A stretch of 22,638 nt of DNA from Clostridia bacterium (GTDB lineage: Bacteria > Bacillota > Clostridia > Christensenellales > Aristaeellaceae), in NCBI GenBank assembly GCA_016297535.1, contig JAEDGL010000023.1, positions 1 to 22,638 of the forward strand. The letters run 5' to 3'. A program made the position numbers and the translations under genes. The notes beneath the pieces were generated by a model. It did no database searches, had not been told where the DNA came from, and saw only the letters and a program-made list of their open reading frames with translations. Positions 1 to 7,131 of this stretch are shown piece by piece. Each line of letters begins with the position of its first letter. Position 1 is the first letter of the stretch.

Positions 1-1
1 C

Positions 2-493
2 TATGTTATAGAATATAACAAAAATTTCGATTCAACAGTTACTTATACAGCATCACAAACAAGCTCGATAGCAGCGCAAAGTCCCACGTCAACACCAAAA
101 AAAGCCAACACTACTAAGCCCGTTGCGACGCCTACAGCAACACCTAAGCCAACCGATCCATGGCCCTCGTTGGACGCCAGCAGCGTTAAGTACAACTACG
201 CGAACTCCGTCGGCAAAGATTTTTACCTTGAAGGATACGCGGAGCTGGACGACTATTACAATTGGGCCTACGATGACTATGAAAAAGATTTCTTCTGTAT
301 GCGCGTTAAGCCCGAAGGAAAGTACTCCAGCGATGCGTGGTATATCTATTTTAGAAGAACTTCGTTTAAAAAGTTGTACGATGATGCGCTAAAGTATGGA
401 AGCGTTACCGTTGAGCTAACATGCAACATCACCGCTTACGAAAAAGGACAAAACAATATGGCACAAGCGCTAAGAGTAAGTTGGTGGCATTAA
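2..493 (+). CDS. 3' part of a secreted/surface hypothetical protein (5' end outside window)
   Basis: The reading frame is open from the window edge to a TAA at 491-493, so the gene starts upstream and only its C-terminal 163 residues are visible. The first part is rich in Ser, Thr and Ala and then becomes a Pro/Thr linker (PTATPKPTDPWP), the kind of tether that links a signal or membrane segment, or a zinc-ribbon, to an outer domain. After the linker is a compact domain of about 105 residues rich in Tyr and Trp, with alternating hydrophobic residues suggesting a beta-rich, possibly OB-like fold; that fold call is a guess. I do not recognise the family. An ATG at 170 inside the domain is not a believable start because the frame and its composition continue upstream. 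Base composition looks more A/T rich than the rest of the window. No terminator-like hairpin is obvious behind it. Confidence 0.6.
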   Translation, partial: YVIEYNKNFDSTVTYTASQTSSIAAQSPTSTPKKANTTKPVATPTATPKPTDPWPSLDASSVKYNYANSVGKDFYLEGYAELDDYYNWAYDDYEKDFFCMRVKPEGKYSSDAWYIYFRRTSFKKLYDDALKYGSVTVELTCNITAYEKGQNNMAQALRVSWWH

Positions 494-547
494 GTACACT
501 GTTCTTAACAAAACCGTGATTTTCTCAAAATTCTTTTCAAAATGCTA

Positions 548-576
548 TTGACAACTTTGTAATTACATAGTAGAAT
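548..576 (+). promoter_or_regulatory. Sigma-A-type promoter of the RHH regulator
   Basis: A perfect -35 box TTGACA at 548-553 and a -10 box TAGAAT at 571-576 are separated by 17 bases. The expected transcription start is near 583, which leaves a leader of about 24 bases before the TTG start at 607. It overlaps a long dyad, described separately. Confidence 0.8.
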
Positions 577-591
577 GTCATTACAAAGTTG
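552..591. promoter_or_regulatory. Dyad operator overlapping the RHH promoter
   Basis: Arms CAACTTTGTAATTACA (552-567) and TGTCATTACAAAGTTG (576-591) are reverse complements with a single mismatch, around an 8-base centre. The outer 12 bases of each arm match perfectly. The dyad covers part of the -35 box, the whole spacer, the -10 box and the probable start of transcription, and it ends just before the GGAGGT ribosome binding site. Ribbon-helix-helix repressors commonly bind such repeats in their own promoters, so autorepression by the protein at 607-783 is inferred. Confidence 0.7.
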
Positions 592-606
592 AAAGGAGGT
601 GCAACT

Positions 607-783
607 TTGGGGCCTAAGCCCGGTCAAAAATTGACAGATAATCCAAAGGATTTCCTGCTACAGGTTCGCATCGATCAAGAAACAAAAAAAGACCTTGACC
701 AATGTGCAGAAGAACTTGGACTCAACAGAAGCAAGATTGTCCGCATGGGGATCCAGATGGTAAAAGAGTCAATTAAAAAATAA
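607..783 (+). CDS. Small ribbon-helix-helix (CopG/Arc-like) DNA-binding protein
   Basis: This encodes a protein of 58 residues. I chose TTG at 607 because GGAGGT at 595-600 sits 6 bases ahead of it; the in-frame TTG at 589 lies inside the operator and upstream of that binding site. The sequence DFLLQVRIDQETKKDLDQCA gives the N-terminal beta strand and first helix, and ELGLNRSKIVRMGIQMV gives the turn and second helix of a ribbon-helix-helix fold. Such proteins dimerise and act as repressors, antitoxins or relaxosome accessory proteins. No toxin or relaxase gene follows, so an autoregulated repressor left over from a mobile element fits best. The dyad in its promoter supports DNA binding to its own control region. 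Its family assignment is fairly safe; its target beyond its own promoter is unknown. Confidence 0.75.
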   Translation: MGPKPGQKLTDNPKDFLLQVRIDQETKKDLDQCAEELGLNRSKIVRMGIQMVKESIKK

Positions 784-823
784 CCGAACGCCCCCACTCG
801 ACAAAGTTAGTGCGTTACGGTTA
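781..823. repeat. Imperfect inverted repeat at the end of the RHH gene
   Basis: TAACCGAACGC at 781-791 is complementary, apart from one bulged base, to GCGTTACGGTTA at 812-823. The left arm includes the stop codon of the RHH gene. There is no T-run after it, so it is not a typical intrinsic terminator; it may be a processing hairpin or a relic recombination site. A second, weaker dyad (GGGGTA at 851-856 with TACCCC near 866-871) follows. The rest of 824-954 shows no gene. Confidence 0.4.
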
Positions 824-954
824 TCGGAAGACCCACATCCACAAGGGGACGGGGTAAAACTATTATACCCCTCCCTACGTGGAATTGCAAGTCAAAACAT
901 GCCGTTAATGTACGGTTTGTTTGCTCACCAACGCATGGGAGTATCCAAAAGCTG

Positions 955-1245
955 ATGGAACAGTCCAACACAGACAAGTTCATACGCATCAACGAGATGA
1001 ACTTTTATGCCAAATACTACGAGACCCTTGAGATGGCCAAAACGAAGCGCCGAACTCCCTACGCCTGCCGGCACTCCACTGCAACAGCCCTCGCTCTCCA
1101 CCCTGACATTCCCCCAGCCGTTATTTCGCGTATCCTCCGCCACTCCGCGCAAATGACCGAGCACTACACGCACCCCGACAACACCGAAGCACTCAAGGCT
1201 GTCAACAAACTCAAACCAGAAGAACAAAAAAGCGATGGCGCATGA
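955..1245 (+). pseudogene. C-terminal remnant of a tyrosine recombinase (integrase)
   Basis: Ninety-six residues match the end of a phage/ICE-type integrase catalytic domain. Box II is seen as TPYACRHSTATALAL (Arg and His), followed by ILRHSAQMTEHYTHPD, which carries the second conserved His and the nucleophilic Tyr. The N-terminal DNA-binding domains and the first catalytic Arg are absent; the frame is open back to a stop at 808-810, but the upstream residues do not resemble an integrase, and no ribosome binding site precedes the ATG at 955. A full integrase of this family is roughly 350-400 residues, so three quarters is missing. It cannot be a working recombinase on its own. It lies left of the 3' end of tRNA-Ser(GCU), the usual place for the integrase end of a tRNA-targeting element. 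Confidence 0.75.
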
Positions 1246-1261
1246 TGCCAACGCTTTTTTT
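1231..1261 (+). terminator. Intrinsic terminator after the integrase remnant
   Basis: The stem AGCG-a-TGGC (1231-1239) pairs with GCCA-a-CGCT (1247-1255), and a run of T follows (1256-1261). An A-run at 1225-1230 ahead of the stem could let it work in both directions. The TGA stop of the integrase fragment is inside the hairpin. Confidence 0.75.
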
Positions 1262-1414
1262 ATGCTCCCCAAAACAACCTCATGTTTTGTCTCAAATGAT
1301 AGCCTGTGTGCACCCTATTTTCTTGTACCCCTTTTTGTACCCCTTAGAACGTAATTTACTGCAATTTTCCACCAGAAAAGCTCCCCTCAGCCTCCCAATT
1401 ACTCTTTCCAGACA

Positions 1415-1454
1415 AAAGAAAAAAGCCTTGCAAACCGTTGATTTACAAGGCTTT
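1415..1454 (-). terminator. Intrinsic terminator of the tRNA-Ser operon
   Basis: CAAGGCTTT (1446-1454) pairs with AAAGCCTTG (1422-1430), with a further AAA/TTT pairing inside the loop. Reading on the minus strand, the hairpin is followed by a T-rich tract (1424 downward). The outer arm touches the last base of the encoded CCA end of tRNA-Ser(GCU). The stretch 1262-1414 to its left contains no gene that I can support. Confidence 0.8.
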
Positions 1455-1545
1455 GGCGCAGAAGGAGGGATTTGAACCCTCGCACCGGTTATCCCAGTCT
1501 ACTCCCTTAGCAGGGGAGCCCCTTCGGCCACTTGGGTACTTCTGC
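1454..1545 (-). tRNA. tRNA-Ser (anticodon GCU)
   Basis: The acceptor strands GCAGAAG (5', 1545-1539) and CTTCTGC (1464-1458) pair, followed by discriminator G and an encoded CCA (1456-1454). The anticodon arm CTCCC-TGCTAAG-GGGAG-type loop places GCT as anticodon, reading AGC/AGU serine codons. The long variable arm and the T-loop GTTCAAATC are typical of a class II tRNA. It is the second gene of a two-tRNA operon. Its 3' end faces the integrase remnant, making it the likely historical attachment target. Confidence 0.95.
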
Positions 1546-1588
1546 ACGGTGGACGGTATATACCTTTGCTCCTCCACAAAAGAGAAGC

Positions 1589-1677
1589 TGGCGGAGAGAG
1601 AGGGATTCGAACCCCCGGTACCTCTCGGTATCACTGGTTTTCAAGACCAGCGCCTTAAACCGCTCGGCCATCTCTCC
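1589..1677 (-). tRNA. tRNA-Ser (anticodon UGA)
   Basis: The acceptor strands GGAGAGA (1677-1671) and TCTCTCC (1599-1593) pair, followed by discriminator G and encoded CCA (1591-1589). The anticodon stem CTGGT/ACCAG holds a loop with TGA, which reads UCA and related serine codons. The long variable arm and the T-loop GTTCGAATC are present. It lies 43 bases upstream of tRNA-Ser(GCU) on the same strand, and both follow the promoter at 1699-1727. Confidence 0.95.
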
Positions 1678-1698
1678 TTGTCAGAACCAGCGAAAATA

Positions 1699-1727
1699 AT
1701 TATAGCAGAATTCCAACATACCGTCAA
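1699..1727 (-). promoter_or_regulatory. Promoter of the tRNA-Ser operon
   Basis: On the minus strand a -35 box TTGACG (1727-1722), a 17-base spacer and a perfect TATAAT -10 box (1704-1699) precede the 5' end of tRNA-Ser(UGA) by about 20 bases. A near-consensus promoter suits a stable RNA operon. Confidence 0.85.
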
Positions 1728-1752
1728 CCGTTTTTTTCAAAAATATGAAGAT

Positions 1753-3414
1753 TTATTTCCCGGCTTTGGTAGCAACGCGTTCCATAATGGCAGCATTAAC
1801 CTTTTGACGAAGCCGGGTCAGATAGCTCTGCTCGTGCGGATAGGTTGCAAACGTTAGTCCTTCTCCGGCCTCTTCATCAATCAGGCGGTTCACAAAATCC
1901 CGGTTTTCCAGACCGGCAAGCAGTTCAAAAGCGCGCAGGTCCTGGAGCGCATCACGGGTAACCGCCATGCGGATGGATTCCAGGGGCTGGCCATCCGGGC
2001 CGGGATAAACCTGGAAGGGATCGCCAGCGGGCACGAAGCCATCGCCATCTGTTGAGAGGTAGGGATTGAGAGGATAATCCGAATACTGCGCATTGTAGAA
2101 GTTGAAGCCCCAGTGCAGGAAGCCCTGAATATGATACTTAAACAGCTGTGCCGCCAGAACGCGGTTGCGTGCGGAGGGCATTGCAATAAACATGTTGGAT
2201 ACATCCTTGTATTGAGAGCAGCAGTAATAAACCCAGAGACCCGGAACCTTTTCCTGGATAAATTTCTCCACATGATTGCTGGCAACAACGGGATGATCCA
2301 CCGTTCCCTGCTGGTAGAAATCAAAGCTGCTGAGCGCATCCATGATGAAGCTGTCCTTGAGCAGCGGAAGCACCTGTTCTCTGGCGGCGCGATAGTCCTC
2401 CAGCTGTTCTTCCCTGGGCTCGTCGGAAATGTGCCAGCGAGTGTACTGTTCTACGCCCTCTTCCTTGAGCACCTTGCGTATGGCAGGAATATATACGTTC
2501 AGGAAAGCATAGTACTCCGGGCTGGTCGCCTGAGTTTCCCAGCCAAAAATCTGGCGGTATTCCCCATCGACGGTCGCCATAATCTTGGGCGCATGCTGCG
2601 CGCCCCACTGGGTGTAGAGATGGGCCATCTCAAAATATTTGATGCCGCAGCGCTTGCACATGGCAATCCACCTGTGCAGCTTTTCCATTTCAAAACGATA
2701 AACGCCTTTTTCAAGATACACGTCCACCAGCTGCGTGGTCGGGCGCTCGCCGCCAACACGCGTATCCAGCGGAGGCGTGTGAATGGGCGTAAGCATCATA
2801 TTGATTCCGCCGGAAACAGCCTTCTGGACAAAGTTTTCAATGGTGCGCCAATGTGCTTCGCTGAATATCTCCTGGTGGTAATAGTCGGACAGGCAATCGC
2901 AATAAAGCCATTTGGTATGGATCAGCTTTTGAGGCGGAAGCATCGCATCCAGAACGGTGATTGTTTCCGTTGCTTCCACCGATGTGCCATCCTCCCCGAT
3001 CAGCCTTATGCCAACGGGGTACACACCCGCTGCCAGCTCTCCGCGAGGATCAACCTCTACCCAGAGCGTATCCCACTGTCCAAAACGGGCTCTCATCGTG
3101 TGCGGGCCGATTTCGCGCAGCAGATCGGGATACAGCCCGGCGTTTTTTCTTAAATAATATTCATCGCTGTCCACAGGCGCTGCAAACCGCACAGGAACAT
3201 GCTCAACCTGCCGGATGTGCACATAGGCAGCAATCGGCGAATCAATCTCAAGGGACACATACATTCGGTTTACTTGCTCACGCAGCGTATACGCAACCTG
3301 AAAAGACATGATTTCATTGCGAAAACCTTCAACCATCAAAGCTTCTTCGGATGGTTCCTGGTCCAGAAACACCTTTTCAAGAGATGATATCAATTTAATT
3401 TGCAGTGCAGACAT
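1753..3414 (-). CDS. DUF4091 glycoside-hydrolase-like protein
   Basis: The protein is 553 residues long. I chose the ATG at 3414 because GGAGG (3427-3423) precedes it by 8 bases; an ORF start at 3453 has no such signal. An N-terminal beta-sandwich-like part (about residues 1-150, with the stretch GQWDTLWVEVDPRGELAAGVYP) is followed by a long alpha/beta part resembling a TIM barrel with WHISDEP, the acidic motif typical of DUF4091 proteins, and a C-terminal segment (WGFNFYN, then DALQDLRAFELL) that is the DUF4091 core. Members are found in carbohydrate-utilisation loci and are thought to be glycoside hydrolases; no substrate can be read from the sequence. There is no signal peptide, so the protein is probably cytoplasmic and may act on an imported oligosaccharide. 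It is divergent from the HTH regulator at 3595, its likely controller. No clear terminator follows. Confidence 0.8.
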   Translation of the reverse strand: MSALQIKLISSLEKVFLDQEPSEEALMVEGFRNEIMSFQVAYTLREQVNRMYVSLEIDSPIAAYVHIRQVEHVPVRFAAPVDSDEYYLRKNAGLYPDLLREIGPHTMRARFGQWDTLWVEVDPRGELAAGVYPVGIRLIGEDGTSVEATETITVLDAMLPPQKLIHTKWLYCDCLSDYYHQEIFSEAHWRTIENFVQKAVSGGINMMLTPIHTPPLDTRVGGERPTTQLVDVYLEKGVYRFEMEKLHRWIAMCKRCGIKYFEMAHLYTQWGAQHAPKIMATVDGEYRQIFGWETQATSPEYYAFLNVYIPAIRKVLKEEGVEQYTRWHISDEPREEQLEDYRAAREQVLPLLKDSFIMDALSSFDFYQQGTVDHPVVASNHVEKFIQEKVPGLWVYYCCSQYKDVSNMFIAMPSARNRVLAAQLFKYHIQGFLHWGFNFYNAQYSDYPLNPYLSTDGDGFVPAGDPFQVYPGPDGQPLESIRMAVTRDALQDLRAFELLAGLENRDFVNRLIDEEAGEGLTFATYPHEQSYLTRLRQKVNAAIMERVATKAGK

Positions 3415-3451
3415 TTTTGCTTCCTCCATTAAAGCAGTGCTTTTGTTTTGC

Positions 3452-3469
3452 AACAGCTTTTTTGCTGTT
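3452..3469. promoter_or_regulatory. Dyad in the divergent intergenic region (possible operator)
   Basis: AACAGC and GCTGTT flank six T residues, a perfect 6-base dyad extending to 7 of 8 bases (GCAACAGC/GCTGTTAC). It lies 38-55 bases upstream of the DUF4091 start codon and about 65 bases from the divergent promoter of the regulator. It could be an operator; a short hairpin in the DUF4091 leader is the alternative. Confidence 0.35.
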
Positions 3470-3533
3470 ACTTGAATGCAGGGTATTTATATATTCGTTT
3501 GGAAAAGGAAAAATCCTTCCAGGCAGACTACCG

Positions 3534-3562
3534 TTGCCATGTAAAGCATTTTCTGCTATAAT
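3534..3562 (+). promoter_or_regulatory. Promoter of the HTH regulator gene
   Basis: TTGCCA (3534-3539), a 17-base spacer and a perfect TATAAT (3557-3562) precede the ATG at 3595 by 32 bases. This implies a short leader holding the binding site GAGGG (3584-3588). Confidence 0.8.
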
Positions 3563-3594
3563 ATTCCAAACCGCATGAAAAATGAGGGATACAA

Positions 3595-5037
3595 ATGAAA
3601 GAAGCATTGGATTTCGCACAATGCCTAACCAAGTTGATGGAAAAGCATCAGTTGACATTGGGCAGGCTTTCCGCGCTTGTTGGAAGCAGAGCAGATGTCA
3701 AGCAAATGATGGGCGGTAAAGCAAGCTACATCAAGCAGAAAAGGCTTTATGAAAAGCTTGAGGAAAGCCATATTTTTGACAGCGATGATTATGAGCAGCT
3801 TGCACTGTCGATGGAAATCAGCCGGGTCGGGATGGAACGGTACCGGTTTCAGCAGGCCATAGCCGAAATTTTATCCGGAGAACACCCCGGGGCAGATCAT
3901 GAGATGATCATCAACGGAAACAAAACGCTTCGTGAGCGGATGACTCCGCTTTTTCAGGCTGAAAAAATTGAGATTCTTTGCTTCAACTCCTGCTTTCACT
4001 CGCTTTTTCATGCGCTGGCGCCGCTGTTTGCAGATGCACAGCGTGATATTTCCATGCGGCACTTTATTCAGCCCGGCGGCCGCATCAGCGCGTCGGCGGA
4101 ATACGTGGCCGCCGTCATGCCTGTTCTTTTTGACGAACGGTATTTATCCTATTACTGGCCTCAGACGCCGGGCTCCAAAATACCATGCATCGGCGGCAAT
4201 CAGCTTTTGATTCGCGCGGTCATCAAAAACAAAACCAGGGAGTTTGTTCTGATCTTTACCGACGAGCAAACCGCTTATGAGCTTCCCAGAGCATCCTCCT
4301 GTCAGATGTATTCGTTTATCAGCAAAGTGCTGCAGGAGGTGCAGGCGCAGCCTGTTGCCATTAAGGAGCCAAGCCCGTACAAGGTGGATTACGCCTCGCT
4401 GTGCATGACCTTTCTAAGCCATGAACTGAACCGTGCCACCTATTATTTTGGCTTTGATACGTGCTTTCAGCAGACGCCAACCGAGATTGCCATGGCGGCG
4501 TTTCGCGATAAAGGCCTGCTCTCCTGTGCGGAAACCTCGTACATTATCAACAGCACGCTTTCCCTGCATGAACAGCGCTATCAAAACCAGTATCGAAAAA
4601 AGAAGCCGACTTACTGTATTCTGTCCAGAGCCGGATGCGAGCATTTTTTGAAAACCGGGAAAGCATCCGACCACTTTGTTGGGTTTCGTCCCTTTACACC
4701 TGAGGAACGCAAAGTGATCTTTGGAAATATGCTTGAGGCGGCACGTCAGAACCGCCATTTCACTCCGTTGCTGCTCAAATGTACCGACTGCACATACCGG
4801 TATAATCTGGTATGCTATGAAAAGCTGGGCATTTCAATCAATGCCAGGGACACTGATTATGATATCTCCAAAGGCTACCGGTCTGTTTTTCTGATGCTCC
4901 CCGAGCTAACCAAGCAGTACATAGCGTTTTATCTGAATGATCTGGTTCCCACTCAATGCTATTCACGCTCACAGAGCCTGGAGTTTCTGGAAGAGATCTA
5001 TCTTGATTTTCTAAATGAAAATCAATTGCAAAATTAA
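3595..5037 (+). CDS. Large HTH-type regulator with an unrecognised C-terminal sensor region
   Basis: The protein is 480 residues. The ATG at 3595 follows GAGGG by 6 bases and a strong promoter. Residues about 1-60 look helical and repressor-like (LTLGRLSALVGSRADVKQMM), an XRE-like or related helix-turn-helix. Residues about 100-250 contain mixed alpha/beta sequence (KIEILCFNSCFHSLFHALAP) and the remainder is rich in Cys, His and aromatic residues, including CTDCTYRYNLVC near residue 400, a spacing that could bind a metal or form disulfides. There are no membrane segments. I do not recognise the C-terminal family; similar size and layout are seen in putative regulators of gut Firmicutes, but this is from memory. 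Its divergent position next to the DUF4091 gene suggests that it senses a sugar-related signal and controls that gene; this is inference. Confidence 0.6.
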   Translation: MKEALDFAQCLTKLMEKHQLTLGRLSALVGSRADVKQMMGGKASYIKQKRLYEKLEESHIFDSDDYEQLALSMEISRVGMERYRFQQAIAEILSGEHPGADHEMIINGNKTLRERMTPLFQAEKIEILCFNSCFHSLFHALAPLFADAQRDISMRHFIQPGGRISASAEYVAAVMPVLFDERYLSYYWPQTPGSKIPCIGGNQLLIRAVIKNKTREFVLIFTDEQTAYELPRASSCQMYSFISKVLQEVQAQPVAIKEPSPYKVDYASLCMTFLSHELNRATYYFGFDTCFQQTPTEIAMAAFRDKGLLSCAETSYIINSTLSLHEQRYQNQYRKKKPTYCILSRAGCEHFLKTGKASDHFVGFRPFTPEERKVIFGNMLEAARQNRHFTPLLLKCTDCTYRYNLVCYEKLGISINARDTDYDISKGYRSVFLMLPELTKQYIAFYLNDLVPTQCYSRSQSLEFLEEIYLDFLNENQLQN

Positions 5038-5039
5038 GC

Positions 5040-5077
5040 AAAAGCATCTTCGGAAGCAGCGCTCCGAAGATGCTTTT
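5040..5077. terminator. Bidirectional terminator between convergent genes
   Basis: Two 15-base perfectly complementary arms, 5040-5054 and 5063-5077, surround an 8-base loop. The arms begin with AAAA and end with TTTT, so the hairpin can terminate both the HTH regulator (stop at 5037) and the ATPase gene on the other strand (stop at 5086). Confidence 0.9.
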
Positions 5078-5085
5078 GAACAGGA

Positions 5086-6978
5086 TTATTTTTTCTTTCC
5101 CGTTAGCGTGCCCATCAACCCGCGGGTCAAAGAGCTGGTTAACGTGCGGGTAGCCGTGGAAATGGCGGTATTCTTGATTCGTCCTAAAACGCTGTTGTTA
5201 AAACGCGCGCGCTCCGCTCTCTCCTCGCGCAGTTCATCCGCACGCTGGCGGCGCTCCTCCATCATGCGTTCCTTTTCAGCCCGGGCGGCTTCTTTCTCTG
5301 CCTTTGCCTGTTCGGCAGCCAGCTTCTTGGCTTCCTTTTCATTTACCGCAGGCTGTACGGGCCGGTACTGACCGCTGGCAGGATCAAAGCTCATTGTCAT
5401 CAGCTGCTGCTGATAAGTACCCGAGGTAGGATCATAAACAAGCACCATCTGCTGCACAGGCGCAGCGCCTTGCGCAGCAACGGAAGGCGCTGCAGGAGCA
5501 GCAGGCGTAGCGGGAGCGGCAGGAGCCACAGAGGGCATCGTTTCCAGTTGCTTTTGCACATAGGTGCCGGTAGCGGGATCAAACACCATAAAGCCCTGCG
5601 GCGGAGCAATCGGCCGGGCAGTGGTCTGCACCACAGGCTGCTGAACAACAGGGGCCTGCATTACAGGGGGCTGTACGGCCTGTGCTGCCTTGGACATACG
5701 GCCTACCAGATATTCGTAAGCGCTTTCTCGATCAATCATCTGCTCGTAAACGCCGCGGAAGGGGCTGGTTTCGATGAAGGTTTTCCTGAGCTCTGCGCTG
5801 ATGGTACCGATATAGCTTTGCGGCGGAAGAATGGTAGCGCGGGTAACAATGCCGGGCGCCCCGTTTTCATCCAGGAAGGAAATAAGCGCTTCGCCGGTTT
5901 TAAGCTGAGTAATGGCTTCTTCGGTATCAAACGAGGGATTGGCACGGAAGGTCTGCGCAGCCACCTTAACGGCCTTCTGATCCAGCGGCGTATAGGCGCG
6001 CAACGCATGCTGCACGCGGTTGCCAAGCTGGCCAAGCACGCTCATGGGAATATCGCAGGGGTTTTGAGTAATGAAATACACGCCCACGCCCTTGCTGCGG
6101 ATCAAGCGCACAATCTGCTCGATTTTATCCATCAGCTGTCTGCTGCAGTCGTTAAACATCAAATGCGCTTCATCAAAGAAAAACACCATACGCGGTTTTT
6201 CCAGATCGCCTGCTTCTGGCAAAAGCTCATAGAGCTCGCTGAGCATCCACAGCATAAAGGTGGAGTACATCAGTGGGTTCAAAAACAGCTTGTCGCAGGC
6301 CAGAATGTTGATAAAACCACGGCCGTCTTCATCCAGCTGCATCCAGTCGGACAGTTCAAGCGCAGGCTCGCCAAAGAACCTGTCTCCGCCCTGGTCTTCC
6401 AGCACGGCGATGGCGCGCTGAATCGCGCCAATGGAGGCCTTGCTCACATTGCCGTACTGAAGGGTATACTCCCCCGCTTTTTCGCCCACATAGGCAAGCA
6501 TCGCCTTGATATCCTTAAGGTCAATCAATAGCATGCCTTCGTCATCGGCTACCCGGAACAAAATGCTGAGCACGCCGGCCTGGGTTTCGTTCAGGCTGAG
6601 CATGCGCGCAAGAAGCATGGGACCCATTTCACTTACCGTTGTACGCACAGGATGCCCCTGCTCGCCATACACATCCCAAAATACAGTCGGATAGCTGTCA
6701 TGCTTGAAATCGGCCACCCCGGTTTGAATCAGCCGTTCGGTGATTTGATCCGTCTGCTCTCCGGGCTTTACCATACCGCTCAGGTCGCCCTTGATATCAC
6801 CAAGGAACACCGGCACGCCCATGTCGGAGAAACTCTCTGCCATTACCTTAAGGGTGATGGTCTTGCCCGTGCCTGTGGCGCCGGCAATCAAACCGTGACG
6901 GTTGGCCATTTGGGGAAGAAGCATCGCAGGCTGGTAATCAGCGCCGGTGCCCACCCAAATACGGTTGTCGTACAGCAT
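5086..6978 (-). CDS. HerA-like DUF853 ATPase with repeat-containing C-terminal tail
   Basis: The protein is 630 residues. The ATG at 6978 follows GGGAGG (6993-6988) by 9 bases; the start seven codons upstream overlaps that site. Walker A is GATGTGKT (residues 33-40) and Walker B is MVFFFDEAH (about 264-272), with the further HerA-type segment YFITQNPCDIP near 301-311. This is the helicase HerA-like/DUF853 family of soluble hexameric AAA-like ATPases, whose cellular role is poorly known. After the ATPase part (to about residue 425) comes a Pro/Ala/Gln-rich linker with three copies of the motif [FY]DP-x2-G-x-Y (466-473, 515-522, 531-538), then a charged helix rich in Glu, Lys and Arg (546-592) and a basic Ser/Thr-rich end (KNTAISTATRTLTSSLTRGL). 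It stands alone, with no partner nuclease such as NurA. Confidence 0.85.
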   Translation of the reverse strand: MLYDNRIWVGTGADYQPAMLLPQMANRHGLIAGATGTGKTITLKVMAESFSDMGVPVFLGDIKGDLSGMVKPGEQTDQITERLIQTGVADFKHDSYPTVFWDVYGEQGHPVRTTVSEMGPMLLARMLSLNETQAGVLSILFRVADDEGMLLIDLKDIKAMLAYVGEKAGEYTLQYGNVSKASIGAIQRAIAVLEDQGGDRFFGEPALELSDWMQLDEDGRGFINILACDKLFLNPLMYSTFMLWMLSELYELLPEAGDLEKPRMVFFFDEAHLMFNDCSRQLMDKIEQIVRLIRSKGVGVYFITQNPCDIPMSVLGQLGNRVQHALRAYTPLDQKAVKVAAQTFRANPSFDTEEAITQLKTGEALISFLDENGAPGIVTRATILPPQSYIGTISAELRKTFIETSPFRGVYEQMIDRESAYEYLVGRMSKAAQAVQPPVMQAPVVQQPVVQTTARPIAPPQGFMVFDPATGTYVQKQLETMPSVAPAAPATPAAPAAPSVAAQGAAPVQQMVLVYDPTSGTYQQQLMTMSFDPASGQYRPVQPAVNEKEAKKLAAEQAKAEKEAARAEKERMMEERRQRADELREERAERARFNNSVLGRIKNTAISTATRTLTSSLTRGLMGTLTGKKK

Positions 6979-7091
6979 TTCTTTTTTCCTCCCTTGCAAA
7001 TTTGTTTTTATTTTACAACAATTGGTTCGGCTTCGTCAATCTTTTTCACAGGTCATTGATCGTTTTCTGTATGGCCTAAACAGGCTTTGCA

Positions 7092-7100
7092 TGGTATAAT
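7092..7100 (+). promoter_or_regulatory. Extended -10 promoter of tex
   Basis: TGGTATAAT is a perfect -10 hexamer (7095-7100) with the TGn extension. No good -35 box lies 16-18 bases upstream, which is usual for extended -10 promoters. The tex start codon is 32 bases downstream. Confidence 0.6.
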
Positions 7101-7131
7101 CAATACGCTCTTGCAGGAAAGGAAGTATGGA

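Noticed and set aside
1438..1857. Plus- and minus-strand frames across the two tRNA genes
   Set aside because: The bases fold as two class II serine tRNAs with anticodons and CCA ends; the frames are by-products.
2113..3153. Plus-strand frame opposite the DUF4091 gene
   Set aside because: Antisense shadow; the minus strand encodes a coherent protein with the DUF4091 and SDEP features.
5470..6531. Plus-strand frame opposite the HerA-like ATPase
   Set aside because: Antisense shadow of a protein with clear Walker A and B motifs.
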